NCBI GenBank assembly: GCA_900543605.1
Contig: UQSK01000001.1
Span: forward strand, 62,001 to 126,000
DNA from: an uncultured Collinsella sp.
Lineage (GTDB): Bacteria; Actinomycetota; Coriobacteriia; Coriobacteriales; Coriobacteriaceae
Length of the DNA stretch: 64,000 bases
Reading direction: 5' to 3'
The notes below the pieces were generated by a model. The model saw only the letters and a program-made list of their open reading frames with translations. It was not told the origin of the DNA and ran no database searches. A program made the translations under genes and the position numbers. Shown here one piece after another: positions 33,507 through 44,342 of the stretch (the stretch's first letter is position 1; each line of letters opens with the position of its first letter).

Positions 33507-34883
33507 GTGGAAATCAAACAATACCCCGACATGGAGTGCGACGTTGTCATTGCCGGTTGCGGCGTGGCGGGCCTGTATGCGGCCCTTAATCTGCCGACGA
33601 GCACGCGCGTGATCATGCTCTCCAAGGGCGCTGTCGACGAGTGCGACTCGATGCTCGCGCAGGGCGGCATCTGCGTGCTGCCCGAGGGCTCGGACTACGA
33701 TGCCTTCTTTGAGGACACCATGCACGCCGGCCACTACGAGAACCGCCGCGAGAGCGTCGACATTATGATTCGCTCGAGCCGCTCGGTCATCAACGACCTG
33801 CTAGCGATGGGCGTGGATTTTGAGCGCAAGGCCGACGGTAGCCTCGACTTTACCCGCGAGGGCGCGCACAGCCGTCCGCGCATTGCCTTCCATGCCGATA
33901 TCACCGGCAAGGAGATTACGACCAAGCTGCTCCAGGCCGTTCGCAAGCTGGACAACGTGCAGATTTTGGAGCACGTGGCCATGACCGACATCCTGACCGC
34001 CGAGCGCGATGGTGCCACGGTGTGTACCGGCGTCGTCGCCGTCGCCGTGGACGAGAACGATTCAGCTCGCCCCGCCGACGAGCTGGCAAATGCCGCTGAG
34101 GACGTGCATGCCGGTAAGCCGTTTAAGATCCATGCCCGCCATACGCTGTGGGCAACGGGCGGTATCGGTGGCGTGTACGACCACTCGACTAACTACCCGC
34201 AGCTCACCGGTGACGCTTGCTACATTGCTCAGGAGCACGGCATCGCGATGGAGCACCTGGACTACGTGCAGATTCACCCCACGGGCCTGTTCTCGCCGCA
34301 GCCGGGTCGCACGTTCCTGATTAGCGAGAGCTGCCGCGGCGAGGGCGCGATTTTGCTCAATGCCGCCGGCGAGCGTTTTACCGACGAGTTGCAGCCGCGC
34401 GACGTTGTCGCCGCCGCCATCCGCGAGCAGATGAAGCAGGACGGCACCGAGCACGAGTGGCTGAGCTTTGCCCCCGTCGAGCGCGATGTGGTGACCGGGC
34501 ACTTTACCAATATCCGCGCGCGCTGCCTGGAGGACGGCCGCGATATTTTGGACGAGCCCATTCCCGTTACGCCCACGCAGCACTACTTTATGGGCGGCGT
34601 GTGGGTCGACAAGGACGGTCGCACCTCGATGCCCGAGCTCTACGCCGCGGGCGAGACGGCCTGCAACGGCGTTCACGGCAAGAACCGCCTAGCTTCTAAC
34701 AGCCTGCTCGAGGCGCTGGTCTGGGGTCGTCGCGCCGCGTGGTATATGCGTACCGGCGAGTCGCTGGCCGTGGAGCAGGCCGGTGAGCCCGCGCTTGACG
34801 GGCGTCACCGCGCCCTGAGCGCCGACCCCCTTGCAATCGATGATTTGGCCCGTGCCGCCGGCACGCAGGCCGTGGAGGAGTAG
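33507..34883 (+). CDS. nadB: L-aspartate oxidase
   Basis: 458 residues from GTG 33507 with AAGGGAGAGG upstream. It oxidises L-aspartate to iminoaspartate. The FAD Rossmann motif (VVIAGCGVAGLYAAL) is N-terminal, followed by MLAQGGICV, FHADITGKEI, HPTGLFSPQPGRTFLISESC and the active-site Arg region, then MGGVWVDKDGRTSMPELYAAGE. C-terminal helical domain is shorter than in the E. coli enzyme (540 residues), as often in anaerobes, where fumarate is the likely electron acceptor. Between nadA and nadC. Confidence 0.95.
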   Translation: MEIKQYPDMECDVVIAGCGVAGLYAALNLPTSTRVIMLSKGAVDECDSMLAQGGICVLPEGSDYDAFFEDTMHAGHYENRRESVDIMIRSSRSVINDLLAMGVDFERKADGSLDFTREGAHSRPRIAFHADITGKEITTKLLQAVRKLDNVQILEHVAMTDILTAERDGATVCTGVVAVAVDENDSARPADELANAAEDVHAGKPFKIHARHTLWATGGIGGVYDHSTNYPQLTGDACYIAQEHGIAMEHLDYVQIHPTGLFSPQPGRTFLISESCRGEGAILLNAAGERFTDELQPRDVVAAAIREQMKQDGTEHEWLSFAPVERDVVTGHFTNIRARCLEDGRDILDEPIPVTPTQHYFMGGVWVDKDGRTSMPELYAAGETACNGVHGKNRLASNSLLEALVWGRRAAWYMRTGESLAVEQAGEPALDGRHRALSADPLAIDDLARAAGTQAVEE

Positions 34884-34886
34884 ACC

Positions 34887-35747
34887 ATGAATCCCATTAC
34901 CATGAAGCTCGTCGTCGATGATCTGATTCTGCAGGCTCTGCGCGAGGACATCACGTTTGAGGACGTGAGCACGGCGAGCGTGTGCCCCACGGCGCGCCCC
35001 GCCACGGTGGAGCTTATCGCCAAGGCCGATGGCATCATCGCGGGCTTGGATGTGTTCGCCCGCACCTTTGAGCTGCTGGATTCGCAGAGCTCGGTGCTGT
35101 TTGATGTCGCCGACGGTGACGAGGTGCACGCCGGCGACCACGTGGGTCAGGTGCGCGGCGATGCGCGCGTGCTGCTTTCGGGCGAGCGTGTGGCGCTCAA
35201 CTACCTGCAGCGCATGAGCGGTATCGCTACCTATACGCACCAGATGGCCGCGGCGCTCGAGGGCACCAAGACCGTGCTCGTCGACACGCGCAAGACCACG
35301 CCGGGCATGCGCGTCTTCGAGAAGGCCGCAGTCGAGATCGGCGGCGGCAGCAACCACCGCTATAACCTGTCGACGGCTGTCATGCTCAAGGACAACCACA
35401 TCGACGCCGCCGGTGGCGTGGCACGCGCGATTGAGATGGCGCGCGCCCATGCGTCGTTTACCACGACGGTCGAGATTGAGTGCGAGAGCCTGGATATGGT
35501 GCGCGAGGCCGTGGAGGCCGGTGCCGATATCATCATGCTCGACAACATGACCCACGATGACATGGCTGCCGCCATCGAGCTTATCGCCGGTCGCGCCAAG
35601 ACCGAGTGCTCGGGCAACGTGGACGCCAACAATATCCGCGCGCTCGCCGACCTGGGCGTTGACTTTATTAGCTCGGGGGCGCTGACGCACTCTGCGCCGA
35701 TTCTCGACCTCTCGCTTAAGCACCTGCGTCTGTTGGACGGTAAATAA
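34887..35747 (+). CDS. nadC: Nicotinate-nucleotide pyrophosphorylase (carboxylating)
   Basis: 286 residues. It converts quinolinate and PRPP to nicotinate mononucleotide. Signatures: GERVALNYLQRMSGIAT, VDTRKTTPGMRVFEK, GGGSNHRYNLSTAVMLKDNH, VEIECESLDM and the phosphate loop ISSGALTHSAPILDLSL. It starts 3 bp after nadB, and its stop overlaps the niaR start (TAATG). Confidence 0.96.
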   Translation: MNPITMKLVVDDLILQALREDITFEDVSTASVCPTARPATVELIAKADGIIAGLDVFARTFELLDSQSSVLFDVADGDEVHAGDHVGQVRGDARVLLSGERVALNYLQRMSGIATYTHQMAAALEGTKTVLVDTRKTTPGMRVFEKAAVEIGGGSNHRYNLSTAVMLKDNHIDAAGGVARAIEMARAHASFTTTVEIECESLDMVREAVEAGADIIMLDNMTHDDMAAAIELIAGRAKTECSGNVDANNIRALADLGVDFISSGALTHSAPILDLSLKHLRLLDGK

Positions 35748-36292
35748 TGGACGCCCGCGAGCGTCGCCGTGCCATCATGGGCGTGCTCGAGAGCGCCAAA
35801 GATCCTGTCTCGGGCAGTGCGCTTGCCCGCGAGGTGGGCGTGAGCCGTCAGGTCGTGGTGCAGGACATCGCCCTGCTGCGCGCCGACGGGCACGATATCG
35901 TCGCCACCAATCGCGGCTACGTGCTACAGGAGGCGGCGAGCAGCCCGGCTGTGCCCACGCGTCTGGTCAAGGTTCGCCACGGCGTGGAGCAGGCAGGCGA
36001 TGAGCTCACGAGCATCGTTGACGCGGGCGGCGCCGTGCTCAACGTGATTGTCAATCATCGCGTGTACGGTAAAATCACGGCCGACCTGGACATCCGCAAT
36101 CGTCGCGATGTTGAGCGCTACCTGCACGATATCGAGAGCGGCAAGAGCTTTCCGCTGCTAACGGTGACGAGCGGCTATCACTTCCATCGTATTGCGGCAG
36201 AAGACGAGCAAACCCTCGACGAGATCGAGGCCATGCTCAAAGAGAAAGGCTACCTGGCAGACCTGATGCCCTACGAAGATGACCTGTCCTAG
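35747..36292 (+). CDS. niaR: Niacin-responsive transcriptional repressor NiaR
   Basis: 181 residues: N-terminal HTH_11 domain (GSALAREVGVSRQVVVQDI, residues 23-42) and a C-terminal 3H domain with the three conserved His in VNHRVYGKI, RYLHDIE and GYHFHRI. Known NiaR proteins repress NAD synthesis and niacin uptake genes when nicotinic acid is plentiful. Its overlap with nadC and the 19-bp palindrome before nadA point to autoregulation of the operon. Confidence 0.93.
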   Translation: MDARERRRAIMGVLESAKDPVSGSALAREVGVSRQVVVQDIALLRADGHDIVATNRGYVLQEAASSPAVPTRLVKVRHGVEQAGDELTSIVDAGGAVLNVIVNHRVYGKITADLDIRNRRDVERYLHDIESGKSFPLLTVTSGYHFHRIAAEDEQTLDEIEAMLKEKGYLADLMPYEDDLS

Positions 36293-36305
36293 TAACGACG
36301 AATGC

Positions 36306-36345
36306 AAAAGGAGGCCTCCGCGGCGATGCGGGGGCCTCCTTTTTG
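36306..36345. terminator. Bidirectional terminator after niaR
   Basis: AAAAGGAGGCC pairs with GGCCTCCTTTTT around a GC-rich loop. It can end the nad operon on the plus strand and the ferredoxin gene on the minus strand. Confidence 0.85.
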
Positions 36346-36383
36346 TGCACGGTGTACTTGTGAGTGTGCAAGTGGGGGAGTTG

Positions 36384-36569
36384 CTACTCCTCGACGATCT
36401 CGGTGATCGCGCCGGCGGGGCAAGCGTCCTGGCAAGCGCCACAGGCGACGCAGGAATCCTCGTCAGCGACGGTAGCGACGTCCTGGAGCTCCAGAACGCC
36501 AGCGGGGCAGGAGTCGACGCAAACGCCACAAGCGATGCACTCGTCGGCATCAATTACGGGATGAGCCAT
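36384..36569 (-). CDS. 2[4Fe-4S] ferredoxin
   Basis: 61 residues from ATG 36569 (GAGAGGAAAC upstream). Two clusters: CIACGVCVDSCPAG and CVACGACQDACPAG, the classical clostridial-type arrangement. It is a low-potential electron carrier in the cytosol and is monocistronic. The acidic C-terminus (ITEIVEE) is usual. Confidence 0.95.
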   Translation of the reverse strand: MAHPVIDADECIACGVCVDSCPAGVLELQDVATVADEDSCVACGACQDACPAGAITEIVEE

Positions 36570-36788
36570 GGTAGTTTCCTCTCTGTTGACCGACGCTACA
36601 GGCGATGTGCGTCGGTTTGATTCGGGCAAAAACATACCACGGGAGCGACCGTTTGCAATACCCTCTGACCGGCATCTTCATACCGTTCGCCGAGTATGCC
36701 GCGGCTTACTAAAAAACATGCAGGTGAGGCCGTTGAGCTGCGCAAATGTTAGCTATAGGTGACTTGAAGTATAGGGCGATTGAGCGTG

Positions 36789-36906
36789 CTTGCGGAAAGG
36801 GCATCCCGTTATTTGGCCGAAAACCGGGTCGCAGGTTCCGGCTGGGCCCGCTAGAGGAAACTGCGACCCGGAATCCACGCTCAAACCGGGATGAGCTTTC
36901 CGCAAG
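36789..36906. repeat. Nested 118-nt hairpin, family F (copy 2)
   Basis: Outer arms CTTGCGGAAAG...CATCCCG and CGGGATG..CTTTCCGCAAG; inner arms CCGGGTCGCAGGTTCC and GGAAACTGCGACCCGG. It takes up the middle of the 596-bp ferredoxin-dnaK gap. The rest of the gap holds the ferredoxin promoter, AT-rich sequence and the heat-shock operator. Confidence 0.8.
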
Positions 36907-37029
36907 ACGGCCCCCAGGCACCCCCGGACTCAAGCCTCAGCCATCTCTACATAGATCTCAATAGATTTGCCGAGAACTCCATCAGCGCATCTACCTGCGC
37001 ATTTAAGAACCTAAACTCTCAGAGATAAG

Positions 37030-37062
37030 AAATCTTATATGAATTGACTTAGATTTTGTATA
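37030..37062 (+). promoter_or_regulatory. Heat-shock operator (HspR-type) of the dnaK operon
   Basis: AAATCTTATAT-N5-GACTTAGATTT, then GTATA. The same 22 fixed bases with the same spacing occur upstream of clpB at 46169-46195. Known HspR sites (HAIR) read CTTGAGT-N7-ACTCAAG; CTTATAT-N6-ACTTAGA here is a plausible variant. It ends about 100 bp before the dnaK start. Confidence 0.7.
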
Positions 37063-37165
37063 TTCCGGCCCATAAGGGGATACACTACATCCTGAAAGAC
37101 AAGCCGAAGCGCCGCGCGGCAGACCGCCGAGTCGGCGCGAACGCACAAGAGAGAGGGAATTTCTA

Positions 37166-39058
<1,893 letters not shown>

Positions 39059-39060
39059 TC

Positions 39061-39903
39061 ATGTCCGCCCGTAAAGCTCGCACGGAGGCGGCTGCCGCTG
39101 GCGCCGCCCCCGTTGACTCTGAGGAGAAGGACGTGAAGATTCCCGTAGAGGCCGTCGACGATACCGAGGTCAACGAGACCGAGGCCGCCGAGGCTGCCGA
39201 GAACCAGGTAGAGGATTCCAACAAGGAGGCGACGATGACCGAGGACGAGATGGTGGAAGCTGCTATCCGCGCCGGTGAGGAAGCCGCCGATAACGACTTT
39301 AAGCTCAAGTTCGAGCAGGCCCAAAAGGAGCTCGCCGACGTGCGCAGCGAGCTCGATGCTGCGGCAGAGGCCCAGAAGGCCGCCGAGGACAAGGCAAAGG
39401 ACGCTACCGAGCGCACCGCCCGCCTGCAGGCCGACTGGGAGAACTTCCGTCGCCGCACCGCCAACGAGCGCATTGCCGAGCGCGAGCGCGCGACCGAGAA
39501 GCTCGTCACTGCGCTGCTGCCGGTGGTTGACGATATCGAGCGTGCAATCGACCATGCCCGTAGCCAGGAGCTTTCCGACGATTTTAAGCAGTTCGTCGAT
39601 GGCGTTGACGCGGTGCATGCCAAGCTGCTTGATGTGTTTGCGCACGAGGGCGTTGAGCCCATCGACCCCAAGGGCGAGGCGTTCGATCCGCTCGAGCACC
39701 AGGCCGTGGGGCGTGTCGAGGACGCATCGCAGTACGACGAGACCGTCAACGACGTGTACCAGAAGGGCTACCGCATGGCGGACCGCATCCTGCGCTCCGC
39801 GATGGTGACGGTGACCTACGGTGGCGATAAGCGCCCCGCACCGGAGCCCGAAGCGGCGCCCGAGGATGCCGCGGCCGATACGGCCGAGAGCGCCGAGGAG
39901 TAA
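39061..39903 (+). CDS. grpE: Nucleotide exchange factor GrpE
   Basis: 280 residues, longer than the usual 180-220 because of an acidic, low-complexity N-terminus of about 75 residues (many Glu/Ala/Asp) and an acidic Pro/Ala tail. The core has the long coiled coil (QAQKELADVRSELDAA), ADWENFRRRTANE and the beta-wing signature GVEPIDPKGEAFDPLEHQAV, then YQKGYRMADRILRSAMVTV. It starts 2 bp after dnaK. GrpE releases ADP from DnaK and may act as a thermosensor. Confidence 0.96.
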   Translation: MSARKARTEAAAAGAAPVDSEEKDVKIPVEAVDDTEVNETEAAEAAENQVEDSNKEATMTEDEMVEAAIRAGEEAADNDFKLKFEQAQKELADVRSELDAAAEAQKAAEDKAKDATERTARLQADWENFRRRTANERIAERERATEKLVTALLPVVDDIERAIDHARSQELSDDFKQFVDGVDAVHAKLLDVFAHEGVEPIDPKGEAFDPLEHQAVGRVEDASQYDETVNDVYQKGYRMADRILRSAMVTVTYGGDKRPAPEPEAAPEDAAADTAESAEE

Positions 39904-39909
39904 TTGAGA

Positions 39910-39941
39910 AGGGCCCCGGGGCAACACCCGGGGCCCTTTCT
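39910..39941 (+). terminator. Strong terminator between grpE and dnaJ
   Basis: GGGCCCCGGG and CCCGGGGCCC pair perfectly over GCAACA and are followed by TTTCT. Placed inside the dnaK operon, it should lower dnaJ-hspR expression compared with dnaK-grpE unless read through. Confidence 0.8.
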
Positions 39942-40011
39942 GGCCTAGTGCCATATGAAAGCATGAGCCGCCGTCCGCAGGGGCGGCGGATATAACAGGA
40001 GAGGAGCTACG

Positions 40012-40977
40012 ATGGCTGCAGGCAAAACCTTCTATGACATCCTGGGCGTATCCAAGAGCGCCTCCGACAAAGAGATCAAGAGCGCGTTTCGCAAGCTCGC
40101 GCAAAAATATCACCCCGATGCCGGCGGCGACGAGGCCAAGTTTAAGGAGATTAGTGAGGCCTACGAGACGCTTTCGGACGAGAAGAAGCGCAAAGAGTAC
40201 GACCAGATGCTCATGTTCGGCGGCATGCCGGGCGCGGGCGGCGCGTATGGCGGTAGCTACGGCGCCGGTGCCGGCGCGAGCGGCTGGGGCGATATCTTCG
40301 ACAGCATCTTTAGCGGCAACGGCGCCTGGGGCAGCGATTGGGGCTCGGGCTTTGCCGGGGCCGCGGGCGCTGCCGGTGCGGGCGCGGGCCGCAACCGCGC
40401 GCGCAAGGGCGGCGACCTGTCGCTGACTGTCGACGTAACGGCCGAGGACGCGTTCCGCGGCGTGACGCACAAGGTCACCTATCGCATTCCCTCGACGGGC
40501 GAGCAGCAGACCATCACGGTCTCGGTGCCCGCGGGCGCGGTCGACGGCGGCAAATTGCGTTACAAGCGCCGTGGCGAGTACGGCGTTGCCGGAGGCGAGC
40601 GTGGCGACCTGGTCGTGACCACGCATGTGGAGGAGCATCCGCTGTTTAAGCGCAAGGGTGCCGACGTGACCATGGAGGTGCCGATCTCGGTCTACGAGGC
40701 GGCGCTCGGCTGCACGGTGGATGTGCCCACGCCCGGCGGCGCGACGGTTCGTCTGAAGGTGCCCGCTGGCACCCAGACGGGCAAGAAGTTCCGCTTTAAG
40801 GAGATGGGTGCGCCCGACGTTAAGCATCGCGGCCGCACGGGTGCGCTACTCGTCGAGATCAAGGTGCAGGTTCCCACGAGCCTATCCGACGACGAGCGCG
40901 ATGCCATGACCAGGCTGCGCGAGGCCGACACGCGCGATTATCGCGAGAAGGTCAACCGTTACAAGGCGACGTTCTAG
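40012..40977 (+). CDS. dnaJ: DnaJ co-chaperone lacking the zinc finger (CbpA-like)
   Basis: 321 residues. J domain with [20 protein letters not shown] and the HPD motif in KYHPDAGG; a Gly/Ala/Trp-rich linker; then the two C-terminal beta domains ([33 protein letters not shown]). The four CxxCxGxG zinc-finger repeats of canonical DnaJ are absent, so it is of the CbpA/type II class. It delivers substrates to DnaK and stimulates its ATPase. Its place before hspR is the actinobacterial order. Confidence 0.93.
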   Translation: MAAGKTFYDILGVSKSASDKEIKSAFRKLAQKYHPDAGGDEAKFKEISEAYETLSDEKKRKEYDQMLMFGGMPGAGGAYGGSYGAGAGASGWGDIFDSIFSGNGAWGSDWGSGFAGAAGAAGAGAGRNRARKGGDLSLTVDVTAEDAFRGVTHKVTYRIPSTGEQQTITVSVPAGAVDGGKLRYKRRGEYGVAGGERGDLVVTTHVEEHPLFKRKGADVTMEVPISVYEAALGCTVDVPTPGGATVRLKVPAGTQTGKKFRFKEMGAPDVKHRGRTGALLVEIKVQVPTSLSDDERDAMTRLREADTRDYREKVNRYKATF

Positions 40978-41049
40978 GGCGGTCGTGGCGCACGCCCGCG
41001 CCCGCGGGCTTATGATGGACGATAACGAGACGGAAAGGGGTCAGGTAGC

Positions 41050-41466
41050 ATGGCCGAGGACAATAGGAACAAACCGCTGTACATGATCAGCGTGGCGGCC
41101 GAGCTGACCGGCATGCATCCGCAGACTCTGCGCGTCTACGAGTCCAAGGGCCTGGTGAACCCCCAGCGCTCAGGCGGTAACACGCGTCTGTATTCGCGTG
41201 CCGATATCGAGCGCCTGGAGCTCATCAACCAACTGACCGACGAGGGCATCAACCTTGCCGGCGTGGTGCGCATCCTCGATATGAAGGAGCGTGCCGAGGA
41301 GCGCGAGCGCGAGAACGAAAAACTCCGTGCCCGCGTGCGCCAGCTCGAGGACGAGCTGCACGAGTACAAGATGCAGAAGAAGATCACCGCCCTGGCCCCG
41401 CGCGACGGCTCAGTCAACCCCGAGCAAGTCATGCGCAAGTTGCTAGGCGCGGGAACCGATCTTTAG
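41050..41466 (+). CDS. hspR: Heat-shock repressor HspR (MerR family)
   Basis: 138 residues. MerR-type winged helix at the N-terminus (YMISVAAELTGMHPQTLRVY, then NTRLYSRADIERLELI) and a coiled coil (EERERENEKLRARVRQLEDE). HspR with DnaK as co-repressor shuts off dnaK and clpB operons in actinobacteria. Both of these genes in the window share an upstream motif, which is its probable target. AAAGGGG precedes the ATG. Confidence 0.93.
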   Translation: MAEDNRNKPLYMISVAAELTGMHPQTLRVYESKGLVNPQRSGGNTRLYSRADIERLELINQLTDEGINLAGVVRILDMKERAEERERENEKLRARVRQLEDELHEYKMQKKITALAPRDGSVNPEQVMRKLLGAGTDL

Positions 41467-41499
41467 TTACGGCGGCTCTACGACGCAAATCCTAACAAT

Positions 41500-41568
41500 A
41501 TGAGAGTGGATAATCTCCCACTTTTGGTCCGCTTGAGGGCTAGAAACGGGGGATTATCCACTCCCATT
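41500..41568. repeat. Palindromic repeat, family B (copy 3)
   Basis: GAGAGTGGATAATCTCCC pairs with GGGGGATTATCCACTC. The loop keeps the TTTTGG and GGGCT words of the other copies. Confidence 0.8.
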
Positions 41569-41581
41569 TTTGGCTGGCGCT

Positions 41582-41630
41582 TGGGGACGTTCCTTTTGTG
41601 CCGGCACTTTGGGACACTCCTTGCACCAAG
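41582..41630. repeat. Family E repeat (copy 3)
   Basis: TTGGGGACGTTCCTTTTGTG followed by CTTTGGGACACTCCTTGCAC, matching 21843-21893. With the family B copy it fills most of the 312-bp gap between hspR and the hydratase gene. Confidence 0.7.
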
Positions 41631-41778
41631 TCTGATGTCACTACACCGGGCTCGTTCTATGCTTTACCGAGATAAAGTGAACGTGCAGATTCGTAACCCA
41701 CTCGCAACCGTTCTATGGCACGATATTGAACGAATGTATGCTATGCGCCCGAGCCTTTCGGGCAGAGTGGGAGACAGT

Positions 41779-44079
41779 ATGGTTAAGCTGTACGAGGACG
41801 GCATCTACCTGCGCGGCGGCAGCGAGGTCGTGCCTGCGGCCGAGGCTGCCGAGCGCGGCATTACGCAGACGCCTGAGGACGCCAAGCGCGGCACCATCGC
41901 GTATTCGATCCTCCAGGCACACAATACGTCTGGAGATCCCGAGGCGCTCAAGATTCGCTTCGACGCCATGGCGAGCCATGACATCACCTTTGTCGGCATC
42001 ATCCAGACGGCGCGCGCCTCGGGCATGGAGCAGTTCCCGCTGCCCTACGTGCTCACCAACTGCCACAACTCGCTGTGCGCCGTGGGCGGCACCATCAACG
42101 AGGACGACCACGTCTTTGGTCTCTCGGCTGCCAAGAAGTACGGCGGCATTTTCGTCCCGCCGCACATCGCCGTCATCCACTCCTTTATGCGTGAGAACTT
42201 CGCCGGTTGCGGCAAGATGATCTTGGGCTCCGACTCGCACACCCGCTACGGCGCCCTGGGCACCATGGCCGTGGGCGAGGGCGGCGGCGAGTTGGCCAAG
42301 CAGCTGCTGCGTGACACCTACGATGTTGCCTATCCCGGCGTTGTCGCCATCTACCTCACGGGCGCCCCGCGTCCCGGCGTCGGCCCGCACGACGTGGCGC
42401 TCGCCATCATCCGCGCCGTCTTTGCCAAGGGCTACGTCAAGAACAAGGTCATGGAGTTTGTGGGCCCCGGTATCGCGAGCATGACGACCGATTACCGCAA
42501 CGGCGTCGACGTCATGACCACCGAGACCACCTGCCTGTCGAGCATCTGGGCCACCGACGAGGACACGCACGCGTTTTTGGCCATGCACGGCCGCGGCGAC
42601 GACTACCGCGAGCTCAAGCCCGCCGATGTCGCCTACTACGACGGCTGTGTCGAGGTCGATCTGTCGAGCATCAAGCCCATGATCGCCCTGCCGTTCCATC
42701 CTTCCAACGGCTTTGAGATCGATGAGCTCAACGAGAACCTCGAGGACATCCTGCATGAGGTCGAGCTCGAGGCCGCCAAGATTGGCGAGGGCAAGACGCA
42801 CTTTAGCCTGCTCGACAAGATCGTCGACGGTAAGCTGCACGTGCAGCAGGGCGTCATCGCCGGCTGCTCGGGCGGCAATTACGATTCCGTGGTCCAAGCT
42901 GCCCGTGTGCTCAAGGGCGCCAACACCGGCTGCGGCGAGTTCTCGCTGTCGGTCTATCCCACGAGCCAGCCCGTGGCGCTCGAACTTACGCGCCGTGGCT
43001 ATATCTACGACCTCATGGAGGCCGGTGTGATCGTGCGCACGGCGTTCTGCGGCCCGTGTTTCGGCGCCGGCGACACGCCCGCCAACAACGGCCTTTCGAT
43101 CCGCCACACTACGCGCAACTTCCCCAACCGTGAGGGTTCCAAGCCGGGTAATGGCCAGCTGAGCGCCGTGGCCCTGATGGACGCCCGCTCCATTGCGGCG
43201 ACGGCCGCCAACGGTGGCGTCCTGACGCCGGCGACCGACTTGCCCGAGGAGACTTGGGATGAGGCCTGCGAGTACACCTTTGACGACGCGCCGTACAAAA
43301 AGCGTGTGTACTGGGGCTTTGGCAAGGCGGAGCCTGCCGACGAGCTGGTCGAAGGCCCCAACATCAAGCCGTGGCCCGCGATGGAGCCCCTCGGCGACGA
43401 TATCCTGCTCAAGGTGTGCTCCAAGATCATGGACCCGGTCACCACGACTGACGAGCTCATTCCCTCGGGCGAGACGAGCTCCTTCCGCTCCAACCCGCTG
43501 GGCCTGGCCGAGTTTACTCTCAGCCGCCGCGATCCGGCCTACGTGGGTCGTTCCAAGGAGGTCGACGCGGTGGAAAAGCGCCGCGTTGCCGGCGAGGCAG
43601 CAGGCGACTTGGCGGCGCTCGATGCCGAGCTTGCCGGCGTGTTTGAGGCACTGGCCGGCGCCGGCGTCGCGGCCGATGCCAAGGCGACCGAGTACGGCTC
43701 CATGCTCTATGCCAAGAAGCCCGGCGACGGTTCTGCCCGCGAGCAGGCCGCGAGCTGCCAGCGCGTCATCGGCGGCCTGGCAAACATCGTCCACGAGTAC
43801 GCCACCAAGCGCTATCGCTCCAACGTGATGAACTGGGGCATGGTGCCCTTCCAGATGGAGGCCGAGCCCAACTTCGAGGTGGGCGACTACGTCTTTGTGC
43901 CGGGTATCCGTGCCGCGCTCGATGGCGACCTAAAGGACATCGCCGCCTACGTGGTGCGTGCCGACGGTGCGGTTGAGCAGATTGAGCTCTACATTGCCGA
44001 TATGACGGCCGAGGAGCGCGCCATCGTCAAGGCCGGCTGCCTGATCAACTACAACAAGTTCAAGGCCGCTGCCGAGTAA
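41779..44079 (+). CDS. Aconitase-superfamily hydratase (YbhJ-like)
   Basis: 766 residues from ATG 41779; the longer frame to 41500 runs through repeat sequence and is rejected. Aconitase-type cluster motifs are visible: [33 protein letters not shown], and [17 protein letters not shown] with the CxxC ligand pair. Swivel-domain features follow ([16 protein letters not shown]). It resembles E. coli YbhJ and related hydratases rather than AcnA or AcnB; the substrate is unknown. It is monocistronic, ending at a 23-bp perfect inverted repeat. Confidence 0.85.
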   Translation: MVKLYEDGIYLRGGSEVVPAAEAAERGITQTPEDAKRGTIAYSILQAHNTSGDPEALKIRFDAMASHDITFVGIIQTARASGMEQFPLPYVLTNCHNSLCAVGGTINEDDHVFGLSAAKKYGGIFVPPHIAVIHSFMRENFAGCGKMILGSDSHTRYGALGTMAVGEGGGELAKQLLRDTYDVAYPGVVAIYLTGAPRPGVGPHDVALAIIRAVFAKGYVKNKVMEFVGPGIASMTTDYRNGVDVMTTETTCLSSIWATDEDTHAFLAMHGRGDDYRELKPADVAYYDGCVEVDLSSIKPMIALPFHPSNGFEIDELNENLEDILHEVELEAAKIGEGKTHFSLLDKIVDGKLHVQQGVIAGCSGGNYDSVVQAARVLKGANTGCGEFSLSVYPTSQPVALELTRRGYIYDLMEAGVIVRTAFCGPCFGAGDTPANNGLSIRHTTRNFPNREGSKPGNGQLSAVALMDARSIAATAANGGVLTPATDLPEETWDEACEYTFDDAPYKKRVYWGFGKAEPADELVEGPNIKPWPAMEPLGDDILLKVCSKIMDPVTTTDELIPSGETSSFRSNPLGLAEFTLSRRDPAYVGRSKEVDAVEKRRVAGEAAGDLAALDAELAGVFEALAGAGVAADAKATEYGSMLYAKKPGDGSAREQAASCQRVIGGLANIVHEYATKRYRSNVMNWGMVPFQMEAEPNFEVGDYVFVPGIRAALDGDLKDIAAYVVRADGAVEQIELYIADMTAEERAIVKAGCLINYNKFKAAAE

Positions 44080-44090
44080 CGTTGCTGTAC

Positions 44091-44162
44091 GCCCCGGACA
44101 CACCTTTCCCTCGTGCTCACGCGCTTCGCGAGGGTCGCCCGAGGGAAAGGTGTGTCCGGGGC
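44091..44162. repeat. Perfect 23-bp inverted repeat after the hydratase gene
   Basis: GCCCCGGACACACCTTTCCC plus TCG at 44091-44113 is exactly complementary to 44140-44162, with a 26-nt loop. No T run follows. Confidence 0.8.
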
Positions 44163-44213
44163 TACCGCGACGTTCTCGTTGGGTCTTGAGGGACGCTAAA
44201 AATAGACTTGCTT

Positions 44214-44248
44214 GAAGCCGCCTCTGTTAATGGGGCGGCTTCTTTTTG
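44214..44248 (+). terminator. Rho-independent terminator
   Basis: GAAGCCGCC and GGCGGCTTC pair and are followed by TTTTTG. It is the likely end of the hydratase transcript. Confidence 0.8.
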
Positions 44249-44251
44249 TCG

Positions 44252-44289
44252 AAAACCGCCGCAAAGGGGACAGGCACCTTTGTGGTGGT
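44252..44289. repeat. Palindromic repeat, family C (copy 3, reversed orientation)
   Basis: ACCGCCGCAAAGG pairs with CCTTTGTGGTGGT; the loop GGACAGGCA is the reverse complement of the loops in the next two copies. Confidence 0.85.
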
Positions 44290-44342
44290 GGGGACGAGCT
44301 CGATGTTGTTGTGATCGTTGAGCGGCATGTTAATGGGCGGCT

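Noticed and set aside
41500..41778. N-terminal extension of the hydratase through the intergenic region
   Set aside because: The extension translates family B and E repeat DNA and has no homology-like pattern.
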